Part shown: piece after piece, positions 55,786 to 64,000 of the stretch
How positions within the stretch are numbered: the first letter of the stretch is position 1
How the letters are laid out: each line of letters begins with the position of its first letter
Program-made: the position numbers and the translations under genes
The notes under the pieces: model-generated
Seen by the model: the letters and a program-made list of their open reading frames with translations, nothing else
Database searches by the model: none
What the model was told of the DNA's origin: nothing
Assembly (NCBI GenBank): GCA_021292165.1
Contig: CM037879.1
Span: 243,909,797 to 243,973,796 of the forward strand
Direction of reading: 5' to 3'
Origin: Shinisaurus crocodilurus
Taxonomy: Eukaryota > Chordata > Lepidosauria > Squamata > Shinisauridae
Length of the DNA stretch: 64,000 nt

Positions 55786-56192
55786 GGCTTAAAGATGTTC
55801 TTAAGGCTAATCTAAAAAAAATGCAATATAAACATCAAAAACTGGGAAGCTCTGGCCCATGAACGATCTAACTGGAGGTTGGCCTTTCACAAAGGTTCTA
55901 TGGATTTTGAAGAAGCTCGAGTGCAAGGTGAAAGGGAGAAACGTGCTAAGCGAAAAGCACGTCAAATGAATCCTTTACAAGACCATCTTCCATCTGGTAA
56001 CCTGTGTCCTCACTGTGGGAAGCTGTGTAGATCTAGAATTGGCCTCCGCAGTCACTTACGGACCCATCGCTAGAGTCTACACAATTTTCTTTAGAATTAT
56101 CCTCCTTTTAAAAATCTCCTTTTTGTAAATTTTCTTTTTTATCCTGGAAGACAATCTTACTCGGTCACGAGTGATCGCCTGACTGACTGACT
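55786..56192 (+). mobile_element. RTE-like LINE 3' end
   Basis: Collinear with the 3' 400 bp of the element at 9671-11190 but on the + strand. It ends 'gtgatcgcctgactgactg', so the 3' microsatellite is (CTGA)n here and (TGA)n there. Strong 5' truncation. Confidence 0.8.
55879..56073 (+). pseudogene. C-terminal zinc-finger piece of the RTE-like ORF
   Basis: A 64-codon frame starting in the middle of the LINE protein: FHKGSMDFEEARVQ, a basic KRAKRKARQ patch, then CPHCGKLCRSRIGLRSHLRTHR and the natural stop. It corresponds residue for residue, with few changes, to the end of the frame at 10638-9763. The C2H2 motif is intact. Confidence 0.8.
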
Positions 56193-56199
56193 GATACTT

Positions 56200-56660
56200 T
56201 ATGTATATACATATAAGTATACATATACATATACGTATACAATTTATTGCCATTTAAAATACCACAAAATCTGCCACCTTTGCAGGGAAGCATGAAGGAT
56301 TGTTTCATCCTGCCCAATGGTAGGGCAAGGTTTGATCGCTTTTGAAAATCCATTTCAAATCTACACGTCCTGTTACAAAACCTGCTTGCAAAGATTAAGC
56401 AGTGACATAAGTAAGGAGTGGGCAGACCTTGGGCTTATAGGATCAAACCCACATAAGAGTTAGCCTACTGTAGGTCAGGGTTTCTATCACAAAACTCTCA
56501 AAGTGGCCAGTATAGCTGCACAAACACCTGGTCAAAGTCAACCTATTAACATTCATATTTACATGTGAGGATCACTGGGACTAGGAGATAAGAAATTAAA
56601 ACAAGGCCAGCCACGATTAAAAAAAAATTAACTTTCGATTTTACTTGGTATTGTTAAAAC
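56200..56660. other. No gene seen
   Basis: Ordinary sequence with 'tatacatatacgta' repeats at 56206-56240. Confidence 0.4.
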
Positions 56661-56664
56661 TACT

Positions 56665-56752
56665 GGGAGTCAGAAATCCTTATTGATCTAGTGCAAATCA
56701 GCCAGAGATCTACCAGTAGATCCCAATCTACCTTCTGCACATTCCTGACATA
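56665..56752 (+). repeat. GATCTACC-rich interspersed repeat, copy 3
   Basis: Starts 'gggagtcagaaatccttatt' and ends 'ctaccttctgcacattcctg'. It lacks a 5-bp piece present in copy 2. Confidence 0.5.
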
Positions 56753-56769
56753 GATAGTAAAAAAAGGCA

Positions 56770-56832
<63 letters not shown>

Positions 56833-56860
56833 CCTCCTCCTCCTCCTCCTCCTCCTCATC
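56770..56860. repeat. (ATC)n-(CTC)n compound microsatellite
   Basis: About 20 ATC units followed by about nine CTC units. Confidence 0.95.
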
Positions 56861-57169
56861 CTGCAGAGAATTAGTTTCAGGAAGTTTGAGACAGTGATGC
56901 CAATGTCCCTTCAGTCTCCCTCACAAGGAAAAAAATGGCAGCTAGGAGTGCTCAGTGGGCACTTATGCGATCTAGTGAACATTACTATTACGGATTATTA
57001 CTATCACCACTCAAAGAGTACATGAGGCATTTTGCAGGCAGCTGTGCAACTTTCACTGTAGTTTTAATAGCAGCCACTTTAGGTCCTCTCTCCAATTATT
57101 TCCACTGTCTGGATCACAGTGGGTGAACGGGAGGAGGCCAGTGGCAGTCCGGTTTTGTGGAATCAGTTC

Positions 57170-58881
57170 CAGCTTCTTCCTTCAGGTTAAGTTGACAAGA
57201 TGCTTTCATCTGTTAAGCTGACCACCTGCTTGCTTGATCCTTGCCCGTCCTGGCTTGTTATGAGCTGCAGGGAGAAACTGGGTGGGGAGATCGGGGCGGT
57301 AGTGAATGCCTCCCTTGAGGAGGGAATGATGCCATCAGACCTTAAGGAGGCAGTAATAAGCCCACTTCTAACGAAGCCCTCCTTAGATCCCCAAGATTAT
57401 AACAATTTTCGCCCAGTCTCAAATTTGCCATTTCTGGGCAAGGCGATTGGGCGAGTGGTGGGGGCTCAGTTGAAGGCACACTTGGATGAAGCTGATTATT
57501 TAGATCCATGCCAGTCAGGCTTCAGGCCTGGACATGGGATGGAAACAGCCTTGGTCACCTTGGTGGATGATATGAGAAGGGCCTTGGATAGGGGCGAATG
57601 CTCTTTTCTAGTCCTCCTCGATCTCTCAGCGGCTTTTGATACCATTGACTATGGTATCCTCCTAGACCACCTGGAGAGGTTGGGCATGGGAGGCACTGTA
57701 TTGCAGTGGTTCCGGTCCTTCCTCTCTGGAAGGTACCAGAGGGTAGTTCTTGGGGAGGAGGCTCTGGACCCTAGGTCGCTCACTTGTGGGGTGCCGCAGG
57801 GTTCCATCCTCTCACCGATGTTATTTAACATCTACCTGAAGCCGCTGGGAGCTATCATCAGGAGGTTTGGGGTGCGCTGTCATCAATATGCGGATGACAA
57901 CGCAGCTCTACCTCTCCTTCAAGTCCTCACCAAGGTTGGCTGTTGAAACCCTGTCCAAATGCCTGGAGGCAGTGGGTGGCTGGATGGGAGGGAACATGCT
58001 GAAACCGAACCCCAACAAGACCGAGGTACTTCTGGTGGGAGACAAGGGAAGGTTAGGGGATGTTGACCTGGTGCTGAATGGGGTACATCTACCCCTGAAG
58101 GACCAGGTCCGCAGCTGGGGAGGCATTCTAGACTCCCAGCTGTCCATGGAGGCTCAAGTGTTAGCTATGAGCTGGGCAGCGCTGTATCAGCTCCATCTGA
58201 TACAGCAGTTGCGCCCCTACCTTCCTAATCATCTGCTCCCATCAGAGGTTCATGCCTTGGTCTCCTCTCACCTAGACTACTGTAATGCGCTCTACATGGG
58301 GTTACCCTGGAAGACGGTTCAGAAGTTACAGCTGGTACAGAATGCAGCGGCTCGCCTGGTTAAAGGCTGCTGCCGGCGTGATCACATCACTCCAGTGCTT
58401 AAAGAGTTGCACTAGCTACCAGTTGTTTGCCGAGCCGAATTCAAGGTGCTGGTGTTGACCTTTAAAACCCTGTATGGCTCCAGTCCAGTTTATCTCAAGG
58501 AGCACCTCCAGCAACATCAAGTAGGCCGCTCAACAAGATCTGCCACGGACGGCCTTCTCCCTGTCCCATCAGCCAGAGAAACCAGGCTGGTGGGGACTAG
58601 GAAGAGGGCCTTTTCTGTGACAGCCCCCAATTTATGGAACTCTCTCCCCAATGACCTCCGCCATGCCCCTTCCTTGATTAGCTTCCATCGTGCATTAAAA
58701 ATGTGGTTTTTCAGGCGGGAATATGGGGTGGGTTAGGATTTTTAAATTTTGTACTGTTTTTAATTGTGTTTTACACTCTGTTTTGTTCTTGTATTTTATT
58801 GGACTGTACATCGCTCAGAGTGGCTGGATGACTGGCCAGACGGGTGATTAAAAAATATAATAAATAAATAAATAAATAAAT
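57170..58881 (+). mobile_element. L2 LINE, 5'-truncated, longest copy
   Basis: It covers the RT domain to the 3' UTR ('ggactgtacatcgctcagag', 'gccagacgggtgatt') and an (AATA)n tail. The 5' border is approximate; the endonuclease is missing. It is close in sequence to the fragment at 22155-22668. Confidence 0.85.
57200..58736 (+). pseudogene. L2 ORF2 reverse transcriptase, broken
   Basis: The first frame (57200-57946) carries the RT blocks: FRPVSNLPFLGKAIGRVV, QSGFRPGHGMETALV, the palm LLDLSAAFDTIDYGILL, GVPQGSILSPMLFNIYL and the catalytic YADD (about 57888-57899). A single extra base right after YADD shifts the frame; the protein continues in 57867-58415 (TQLYLSF, LNPNKTEVLLVGDK-like block, LDYCNALYMGLP, LVQNAAARLVKG). 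A TGG-to-TAG type stop at 58413-58415 (LKELH*LPV) precedes the last piece (58446-58736) with FKTLYGSSPVYL and TRKRAFSVTAPNLWNSLP. Two lesions make it inactive. Confidence 0.85.
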
Positions 58882-60020
58882 AGTAATTTGTCCACAGACA
58901 TATTAATTTAGGCATCATTTCATTTTAATCTAACCTCACGAAACGTGGGTTGCACTTAGTGCCACCATGACTATTTTTTGGACAAAGAAAGGAAGATGAG
59001 AAAGAGAGACAGATAGCCAAAGATGAAGGTGAAAATAATACACAAGTTTAAACAAAATCAAAAGAGGATCCCTTGTTGCAAAGTAGGGTTAAACAGGGGC
59101 CATCTCAAGGTTTTTTGCCACCCTAGGTGAACTTTGGTGCCCCTTCCTCATGCTACTGCTGCTAGTTCCTGAACAGCATAAAATGGGTTCATGGGGGAAG
59201 GAACCATTAATTTCTTGGAATATTGATTTCTATTATTTTTAATTTCTTTAATATCACATTTATCAGTGTCACAGTACACTCATATTCCCACACACATTTC
59301 TGAACAGATTAGGCAAATGTAGCCTGAGCAAATTAAATTTTAAAACATTATCTATTGACATCTGCATCAAAATCTACTTAGAGAAATAAATGCACCAAAG
59401 TGAGTGAGGAATGAAGTTTTTCTAAAACAGTGTATTGAAACATCACTGCACATTTCCCCCCCTCAATATAAACTCAACACATCAATTTGCATCAAGGTGC
59501 AAATGATGCTGCATGGTAGTTGGCACAATCCTTCAGTCCTTGAATATCAGAACAGCAGAAGCACTGAGTGGTGACATTTTTTATTCTAGGTGCAGTCCTG
59601 ATTACACTCCATCTATGGCCTGTGTGAAGACTGCACTTTCATAATCTCTTGCTTCTTAACAACCTCTCTAATATAACAAATAGAATGTAACCACTATACA
59701 ATTTAGAATAGATATCTGGTGACTGTAATCGTAACCCCCATCGCTACATAGCTTCCCCTTCCCCAAATAAATCTGCAAACTCTAGCAATGCTTCTGGACT
59801 ATAAGATTGCCACATCTTGTAAAAGAGACTTGAGCAACAACAGGAGTAGACTGATCACCAAATGAGGATAACTCTGAGGTATCTTTATATATTTGAATTA
59901 TTTTTATCCTGCTAGCTGCTCAGTCAAAAAGGCTCCCACAGTAGCTTACATGCAATCAGTAAAACAAGAGAGTCCCTGCCCACAAGTTTACAATCTAAAA
60001 AGATACAACACACAAGCAAA
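58882..60020. other. No gene seen
   Basis: Ordinary sequence. 59905-60010 carries a common repeat tail ('aaaggctcccacagtagc', 'tttacaatctaaa'). Confidence 0.4.
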
Positions 60021-60036
60021 AAGGGATGAGAAGGGA

Positions 60037-60222
60037 AGAGTCTTTCAGTGGGGTTGTCGAAATGGCCCTGCTTCCCTTCCCATCTCCCTCTGTACAGGCT
60101 GCTGGAATGGCTGCTGGTGATCACAGTTGCGGGAGGAGGAGCCTTCGTGAAGGAGGTCTTTCAGCAGGGCTGGTGGAATGGCCCTGCTTCCCTTCTCATC
60201 TCCTCTGCACAGCCTGCTGGAA
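60037..60222. repeat. Tandem duplication, about 119-bp spacing
   Basis: 'gaatggccctgcttcccttc' (60058-type) recurs about 119 bases later, with flanking 'tctttcag' and 'ctgctgga' also duplicated. Confidence 0.6.
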
Positions 60223-60847
60223 ACAGAAAGAGCAGGAGTGAAAATCAAATATTTAACTTATCTTTTTAAAACCTTGGAGACGGCAGTTGCCTTATGTAGG
60301 GATAGATATGACACCTCTGCAGAATAAATTTGAGTCTAATTAGAAACACAATTTGTGGCATGAAAGAGGCAACTAAACCAGATGGAACCCATTACCTATA
60401 TTGCTCCGGGGACTGAATGGAATTATTAAAATGATTAATATTTCCAGGTTTGCACATTCATTTTAATCAGTTCTTGCCTGCATACCTCCACCAGAGCTAT
60501 TTCTGCATGATTTGCATGGAGATCACCTCCTCTAGCTGTAATACGTAATAGGCATTCTCCTATTACTTCCTAATGTTTTAGATTGGATGAATGATGAACA
60601 CAACAAGGAGACGGTGTTCAAGCTGTTTGGGAAGGAGCTGTCCTCTCTCTCAAAGATCAGGTTCATAGTCTAAGAGTGCTTGTTGATCCAGCTCTGTCCC
60701 TGGACATGCAAGTGGCCTCCATGGAAAATAGCACCTTCCACCAATGTAGGCTAGTGAGCCAGCTGCAACATCTTCTGGCAGAGACAGCCTGGCCACAGTT
60801 ATCCATACCCTGATGACCTCCAGGTTAGATTACTGTGATATGTTATA

Positions 60848-61097
60848 CAGTAATACCTTGGATTACAAGTAACTTGGTTTGACAGCGTTTTGCAAGACAA
60901 GCAAAATTTTTAATATTTATTTAATTTTTTTTTACTTGATATACAAGCGTCGTCTTGCAATACAAGTACTGTAGTACGGCTTAAATTTAAAATCTCTGTA
61001 CAAATTTTTTTGGGGGGATTTCGTTTTGATATAAGAGTGTTTTGGATTACAAGCACCTTTCCGGAACGAATTATGCTCTCAATCCAAGGCATGACTG
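60848..61097. mobile_element. Tc1/mariner (Tigger-like) MITE
   Basis: The ends CAGTAATACCTTGGATT and AATCCAAGGCATGACTG match at 15 of 17 positions when inverted. They are flanked by TA on both sides (60846-60847 and 61098-61099). It has a 250-bp body without a transposase and internal echoes of the end ('ttttggattacaagcacc'). The termini and TA target are those of pogo/Tigger-type elements. Confidence 0.85.
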
Positions 61098-61289
61098 TAC
61101 ACGGGGTTGCCTTTAAAAACTTTCCTGAAATTTCAGTAAGTACCGTATTTTCCGGCATATAAGACGACTTTTTAACCCTCGAAAATCCGTTCAAAAGTCG
61201 GGGGTCATCTTATACGCCGGGTCGTTTTATACGCCGGGTCATTTCTATGAAATTAAAACAGGCAAAGAAAACCAAAGGCCTCACTTAGC

Positions 61290-61770
61290 TCAACCGCCGC
61301 CCGACCCCCCCCGACAACGCCGCACCCCTTCCGACCCCCTCCCCGGCCGCTGCCGCACCCCCCGGCCGCCGCCGCCGCTACCGCTCCCCCCGACGCCGCT
61401 GGTGCCGCTGCCGCACCCCCCTGAGGACGCCGCCGCTACCGCTGCCGCACCCCCCAACGCCGATGCCGCTACCGCAGCCGCTCCCCCCGACGCCGCTACC
61501 GCTGCCGCACCCCCGATGCCGCTACCGCAGTTGCACCCCCCCGACGCCGACGCTACAGCTGCCGCACCCCCCGATGCCGCCGACGCTGCACCCCCTCCGA
61601 CCCCCTCGCCACCGCTACTGCACCCCCCCGACACCGCCGCCGCCGCCGCCGCACCCCCCCTGCCGCCGCTGCACCCCCCGATGCCACTGCCGCCGCTGCA
61701 CCCCCCCGCCGCTGCCGCACCCTCTCCGACCCCCAACCACCGCCGCCGCCGGACCCCCACCTACCTTCCC
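61290..61770. repeat. CpG-rich (CCG/CCA)n tract
   Basis: Degenerate 'gccgctaccgctgccgcacc' repeats over nearly 500 bases, strongly strand-asymmetric (C on +, G on -). Confidence 0.85.
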
Positions 61771-61817
61771 CTGCCCTGGCCGCCTCCTCCGAAGAGGAAG
61801 TGACGCGACGGAACCCC

Positions 61818-61904
61818 CGCGCTCTGTTTTTGGCTGGGGGAAACCAGGGCAAAAGGGCTGTTTAAGCCCTGTTGGCCTGGTTCCTCCCGCCAAAACAGAG
61901 CGCG
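61818..61904. repeat. Hairpin shared with 20568-20652
   Basis: The outer arms CGCGCTCTGTTTT and AAAACAGAGCGCG pair, and the centre 'agggctgtttaagccctg' is identical to that at 20601-20618. The middle of the stem is less perfect than in the copy at 20568. Confidence 0.8.
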
Positions 61905-62639
61905 GGCGGGGCTCCGGAAGCGGCGCGGAGAAGGTAGGTGGTGGGGTTCCAGCGGCCGCGCGCGCGGAGAAGGTAGGTGGTGGGGTTCCGGCGGCGGTGG
62001 TGGTGCGGGCGCGGAGAAGGTAGGTGGTGGGGTTCCGGCGGCGGCGGGGTCTCAGATCTCGCTCGCTGACTGGAAAAGTTGGGGGTCGTCTTATATGCCC
62101 AGTCGCCTTATACGCCGGAAAATACGGTAGTAAGTTTGCACTAAATGTCAAACACAATCTGGCCCTAGGGAACATATCTCACCAGTTTTGAAGCAACTTC
62201 ACTGTCTGGCTGCAACAGGAAGCAAAATAAAAAAACACAATCCCAATCTTTCATTGTTTACAAACTATTAGTAAATGAATATAACAAAATATAAATGGAT
62301 GAAAAATTAAATTACTTTTGTTCTTGTACAATCCTAATTTCTGAGTACAATTCAAAAGGGTGATGCTTACCTTCACAGTCCTATATGGCTGAGGATGTAG
62401 GCAGGGATGGGGACTCGGACTCCAGGACTCGACTCGTGAGTCGGACGGAGTCCCCCCTCTGACTCGAACTCGAGTCCCAATATTTTTAATGGGACTCGAG
62501 ACTCGACTCAGGACTCGAGACCAAGGACTCTTCAACATTCCTGGGCTGTGCCAGAAGGAGAGGAGAGGAGCGCGATCGCCGTCAAAGAGCGCATGGAAGC
62601 GAGGTGCGCCGCTGCTCGGCCACTATGGACAGCTACCAG

Positions 62640-62769
62640 GAGTGCATCATCACCAGTGGAGCAGGTGTTCAGTGAGGGTGGAATTGTGATGAGACCTCAC
62701 CGTTCCAGAATGGGGGCCAAACATTTAGAAAAAATTGTGTTCCTCAAATGCAACATGGATAAGTTTTAG
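62640..62769 (+). pseudogene. hAT transposase C-terminal remnant, copy 2
   Basis: The last 40 or so codons of the hATC domain (SSPVEQVFSEGG, RPHRSRMGAKHLEK, close to the stop) are nearly identical to 32621-32744. The upstream part is deleted. Confidence 0.75.
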
Positions 62770-63040
62770 GAAGTACAGCAAGTTTATTTTTTAAAATCAT
62801 TTTCCTAAAATGCAACCTTTCAGACATTTTGGGTTTGGCTGCCTCTGCCTGCCTGTTTGAGGTTCCCAGCCTCCTCTGCCTGCCTGGTCTCTTCTTGACC
62901 AGTTCAACAGTTGAATTGTCCAAGACAAAGGCCTCTGCCTGCCTGCTTGGGGGTTCCCTGCCTCCTCTGCCTGCCTGGTTATTTTGGGTTTGTCTACCCA
63001 AAGCCTGGGCTCTAAATAGCTGGGAATAAAAAATAAAAAT

Positions 63041-63135
63041 AAGCAGTGTAATCCTCTGCATGTCAACTTAGAAATAAGGCTATGTTCAATGGCCCTTGCT
63101 GACTGGTAAGTCTGTACAGGGTTACAGCCAAAGGA
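63041..63135. repeat. PIF/Harbinger-like MITE, decayed
   Basis: 'gcagtgtaatcctctgcatg' and 'ctgtacagggttacagcc' are imperfect inverted ends of the GCAATCCTA family. It lies inside the insertion in hAT copy 2. Confidence 0.4.
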
Positions 63136-63171
63136 GACTCTCTGGTAAGAATATATATATATATATATATA

Positions 63172-63317
63172 CAGGGCTTTTTTTCTGGTGGAACTCACCG
63201 GAACTGAGTTCCAGCACCTTTTCTTCTATTAATTGCATTACAATTTAATCGCCATCTACTCCCGAGGAAATGTAATCCAAGAGTTCCGGTACCTTTTTCT
63301 CCAGAAAAAAAGCACTG
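63172..63317. mobile_element. Small hAT-type MITE
   Basis: The ends CAGGGCTTTTTTTCTGG and CCAGAAAAAAAGCACTG are inverted; internal 'ccggaactgagttcc' and 'gagttccggtacc' follow. It sits in a (TA)n tract, so the target duplication cannot be read exactly. The same termini bound the 3.77-kb unit at 15226-18991. Confidence 0.75.
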
Positions 63318-63631
63318 TTATATATATATATATATATATATATGGATTTCTATAGCCATGTGTTCTTGCCAAAATTAGTGGCAGAGTTTTGAAATAAAAA
63401 GGCACACTTGTGCCTACAATTTATTTAAGCCACACATCTGAAGTAGCCTTATTTTGTTCGGGAAAACCCCCATTGATTTTAATAGGGACTCGTGGAGTCA
63501 GCTTTGGGAGTGACTCGTGAGTCACCATTTTGGACCAAGGACTCGGACTCAGACTCGAGACTCGGGTCCAAAGACTCGTGACTTGACTCGTGACTCGAGA
63601 CCAAGGACTCTTCAACATCCCTGGATGTAGG

Positions 63632-64000
63632 TACCTGAAAGATAACCTCCTGCCACGTATATCTGCCCACACTTTAAGATCATCATTGGAAAAACCTCTC
63701 CAGGTGACTTCACTCTCTAAAGTCAGGCTGGTGGTGACCATGAGGCAAGACAGGCTTCTTGGTTGTTGTACCCCATCTTCAGAGTGTTTGACCCAGGAAA
63801 TCTCACCTGACACACATTCTTATGTGTGTGTTTTTGGCCCCAGATGAAGACCTTTTTAATTTTTAGTACTTTAGTGCAGCTCAGAATATAAGCTGCAGTG
63901 GATAAGGAGCCCAACTGACATAGGAGTCACGAGCCTTCCCTGTCAATAATACAAATAAGAATAAACACCATAAAAAGTTAATATAAAATCAACAGAACAC
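63632..64000. other. No gene seen
   Basis: Ordinary sequence to the window edge. Confidence 0.4.

Larger units (their letters stand above)
61141..62129. mobile_element. TACCG-ended DNA element, copy 2
   Basis: The inverted ends TACCGTATTTTCCGGC and GCCGGAAAATACGGTA are perfect over 16 bases. A 5-bp GTAAG lies directly outside both (61136-61140 and 62130-62134) and fits the L2 reading across the site, so I take it as the target duplication. The subterminal region repeats 'tatacgccgggtc'. The interior is a (GCC)-type CpG-rich tract (61290-61770), then the hairpin module (61795-61985) and repeats of 'gagaaggtaggtggtggg'. No transposase frame is present; long open frames in the GCC tract are artefacts. 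Confidence 0.75.
60600..62230 (+). mobile_element. L2 ORF2 fragment split by two nested DNA elements
   Basis: Three pieces, 60600-60845, 61100-61140 and 62130-62230, read as one L2 ORF2 stretch: SLSKIRF-like, then a D-MLYTGLPLKTF junction and CQTQSGPREHISPVLKQLH. The first gap is a TA-flanked MITE and the second is the TACCG element. Removing both restores continuity, so the L2 is the oldest of the three. Confidence 0.75.
62402..63623 (+). mobile_element. hAT-type element with GACTCG subterminal repeats, copy 2
   Basis: The ends CAGGGATG and CATCCCTG are flanked by an exact 8-bp duplication GATGTAGG (62394-62401 and 63624-63631). It has the same plan as 32253-33230: an internal right-end copy ending at 62543 (CATTCCTG), a transposase remnant (62640-62769) and the 'ctgcctgcctg' region. 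It lacks about 100 bases found at 32517-32620 of copy 1 and has gained a 350-bp insertion (about 63000-63360) that itself holds two small MITEs. Confidence 0.85.

Noticed and set aside
61290..61803. Long Ala/Pro- or Gly-rich open reading frames on both strands
   Set aside because: They come from a (GCC)n-type tract that is open in several frames at once; composition, not coding.

Overview
The window reads as intergenic or intronic DNA of a vertebrate, most likely a squamate reptile (lizard or snake). The basis is the repeat content. There are four tRNA-headed SINEs of the Sauria-SINE type, three SINEs with a 5S rRNA-like head and a CR1-like tail, active-looking L2 and CR1 LINEs, an L1 ORF2 insertion, a zinc-finger-ended RTE-like LINE, and many hAT and PIF/Harbinger-type DNA elements. 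No bacterial-style gene organisation, CRISPR array, rRNA or tRNA gene was seen.

The only convincing host-gene signal is near the left edge on the + strand. A TATA box (1892-1897) and a short GC-rich leader precede an ATG at 2006. The ATG opens a 22-codon signal-peptide-like exon that ends exactly at a splice donor (2072). If this is real, the other 62 kb would be the start of a very long first intron, filled by transposons. I cannot name the gene and found no second exon.

Layout: 1-9 kb is mostly single-copy-looking AT-rich DNA with small MITEs and one LTR-like segment. At 9.3-11.2 kb a 5S SINE lies next to a broken RTE-like LINE (minus strand). An LTR-like copy sits at 13.9-14.6 kb. A 3.77-kb hAT-type unit at 15.2-19.0 kb has a perfect 8-bp target duplication and encloses older repeats plus an exon-like CpG-rich piece. 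At 19.7-21.4 kb there is a SINE cluster and a CpG-rich foldback element. An LTR-like segment (25.8-31.3 kb) is split by a minus-strand L1 carrying a 17-bp target duplication. A hAT element lies at 32.25-33.23 kb. At 35.7-37.9 kb, 114-bp direct repeats frame a module with a promoter, GC-rich tandem repeats and a Gag-like reading frame. From 38 to 54 kb there are L2/CR1 pieces, LTRs and MITEs. From 54.4 to 63.6 kb there is a dense cluster: two TACCG-ended elements, an RTE 3' end, the longest L2 copy, a Tigger-like MITE nested in an L2, and a second hAT copy.

The genes do not form a pathway. What stands out is how the mobile elements relate to each other: exact target duplications let insertion order be read, and a CpG-rich hairpin module is shared by two DNA elements with unrelated ends. 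All family names rest on recognition from the sequence alone; no alignment or database search was run.
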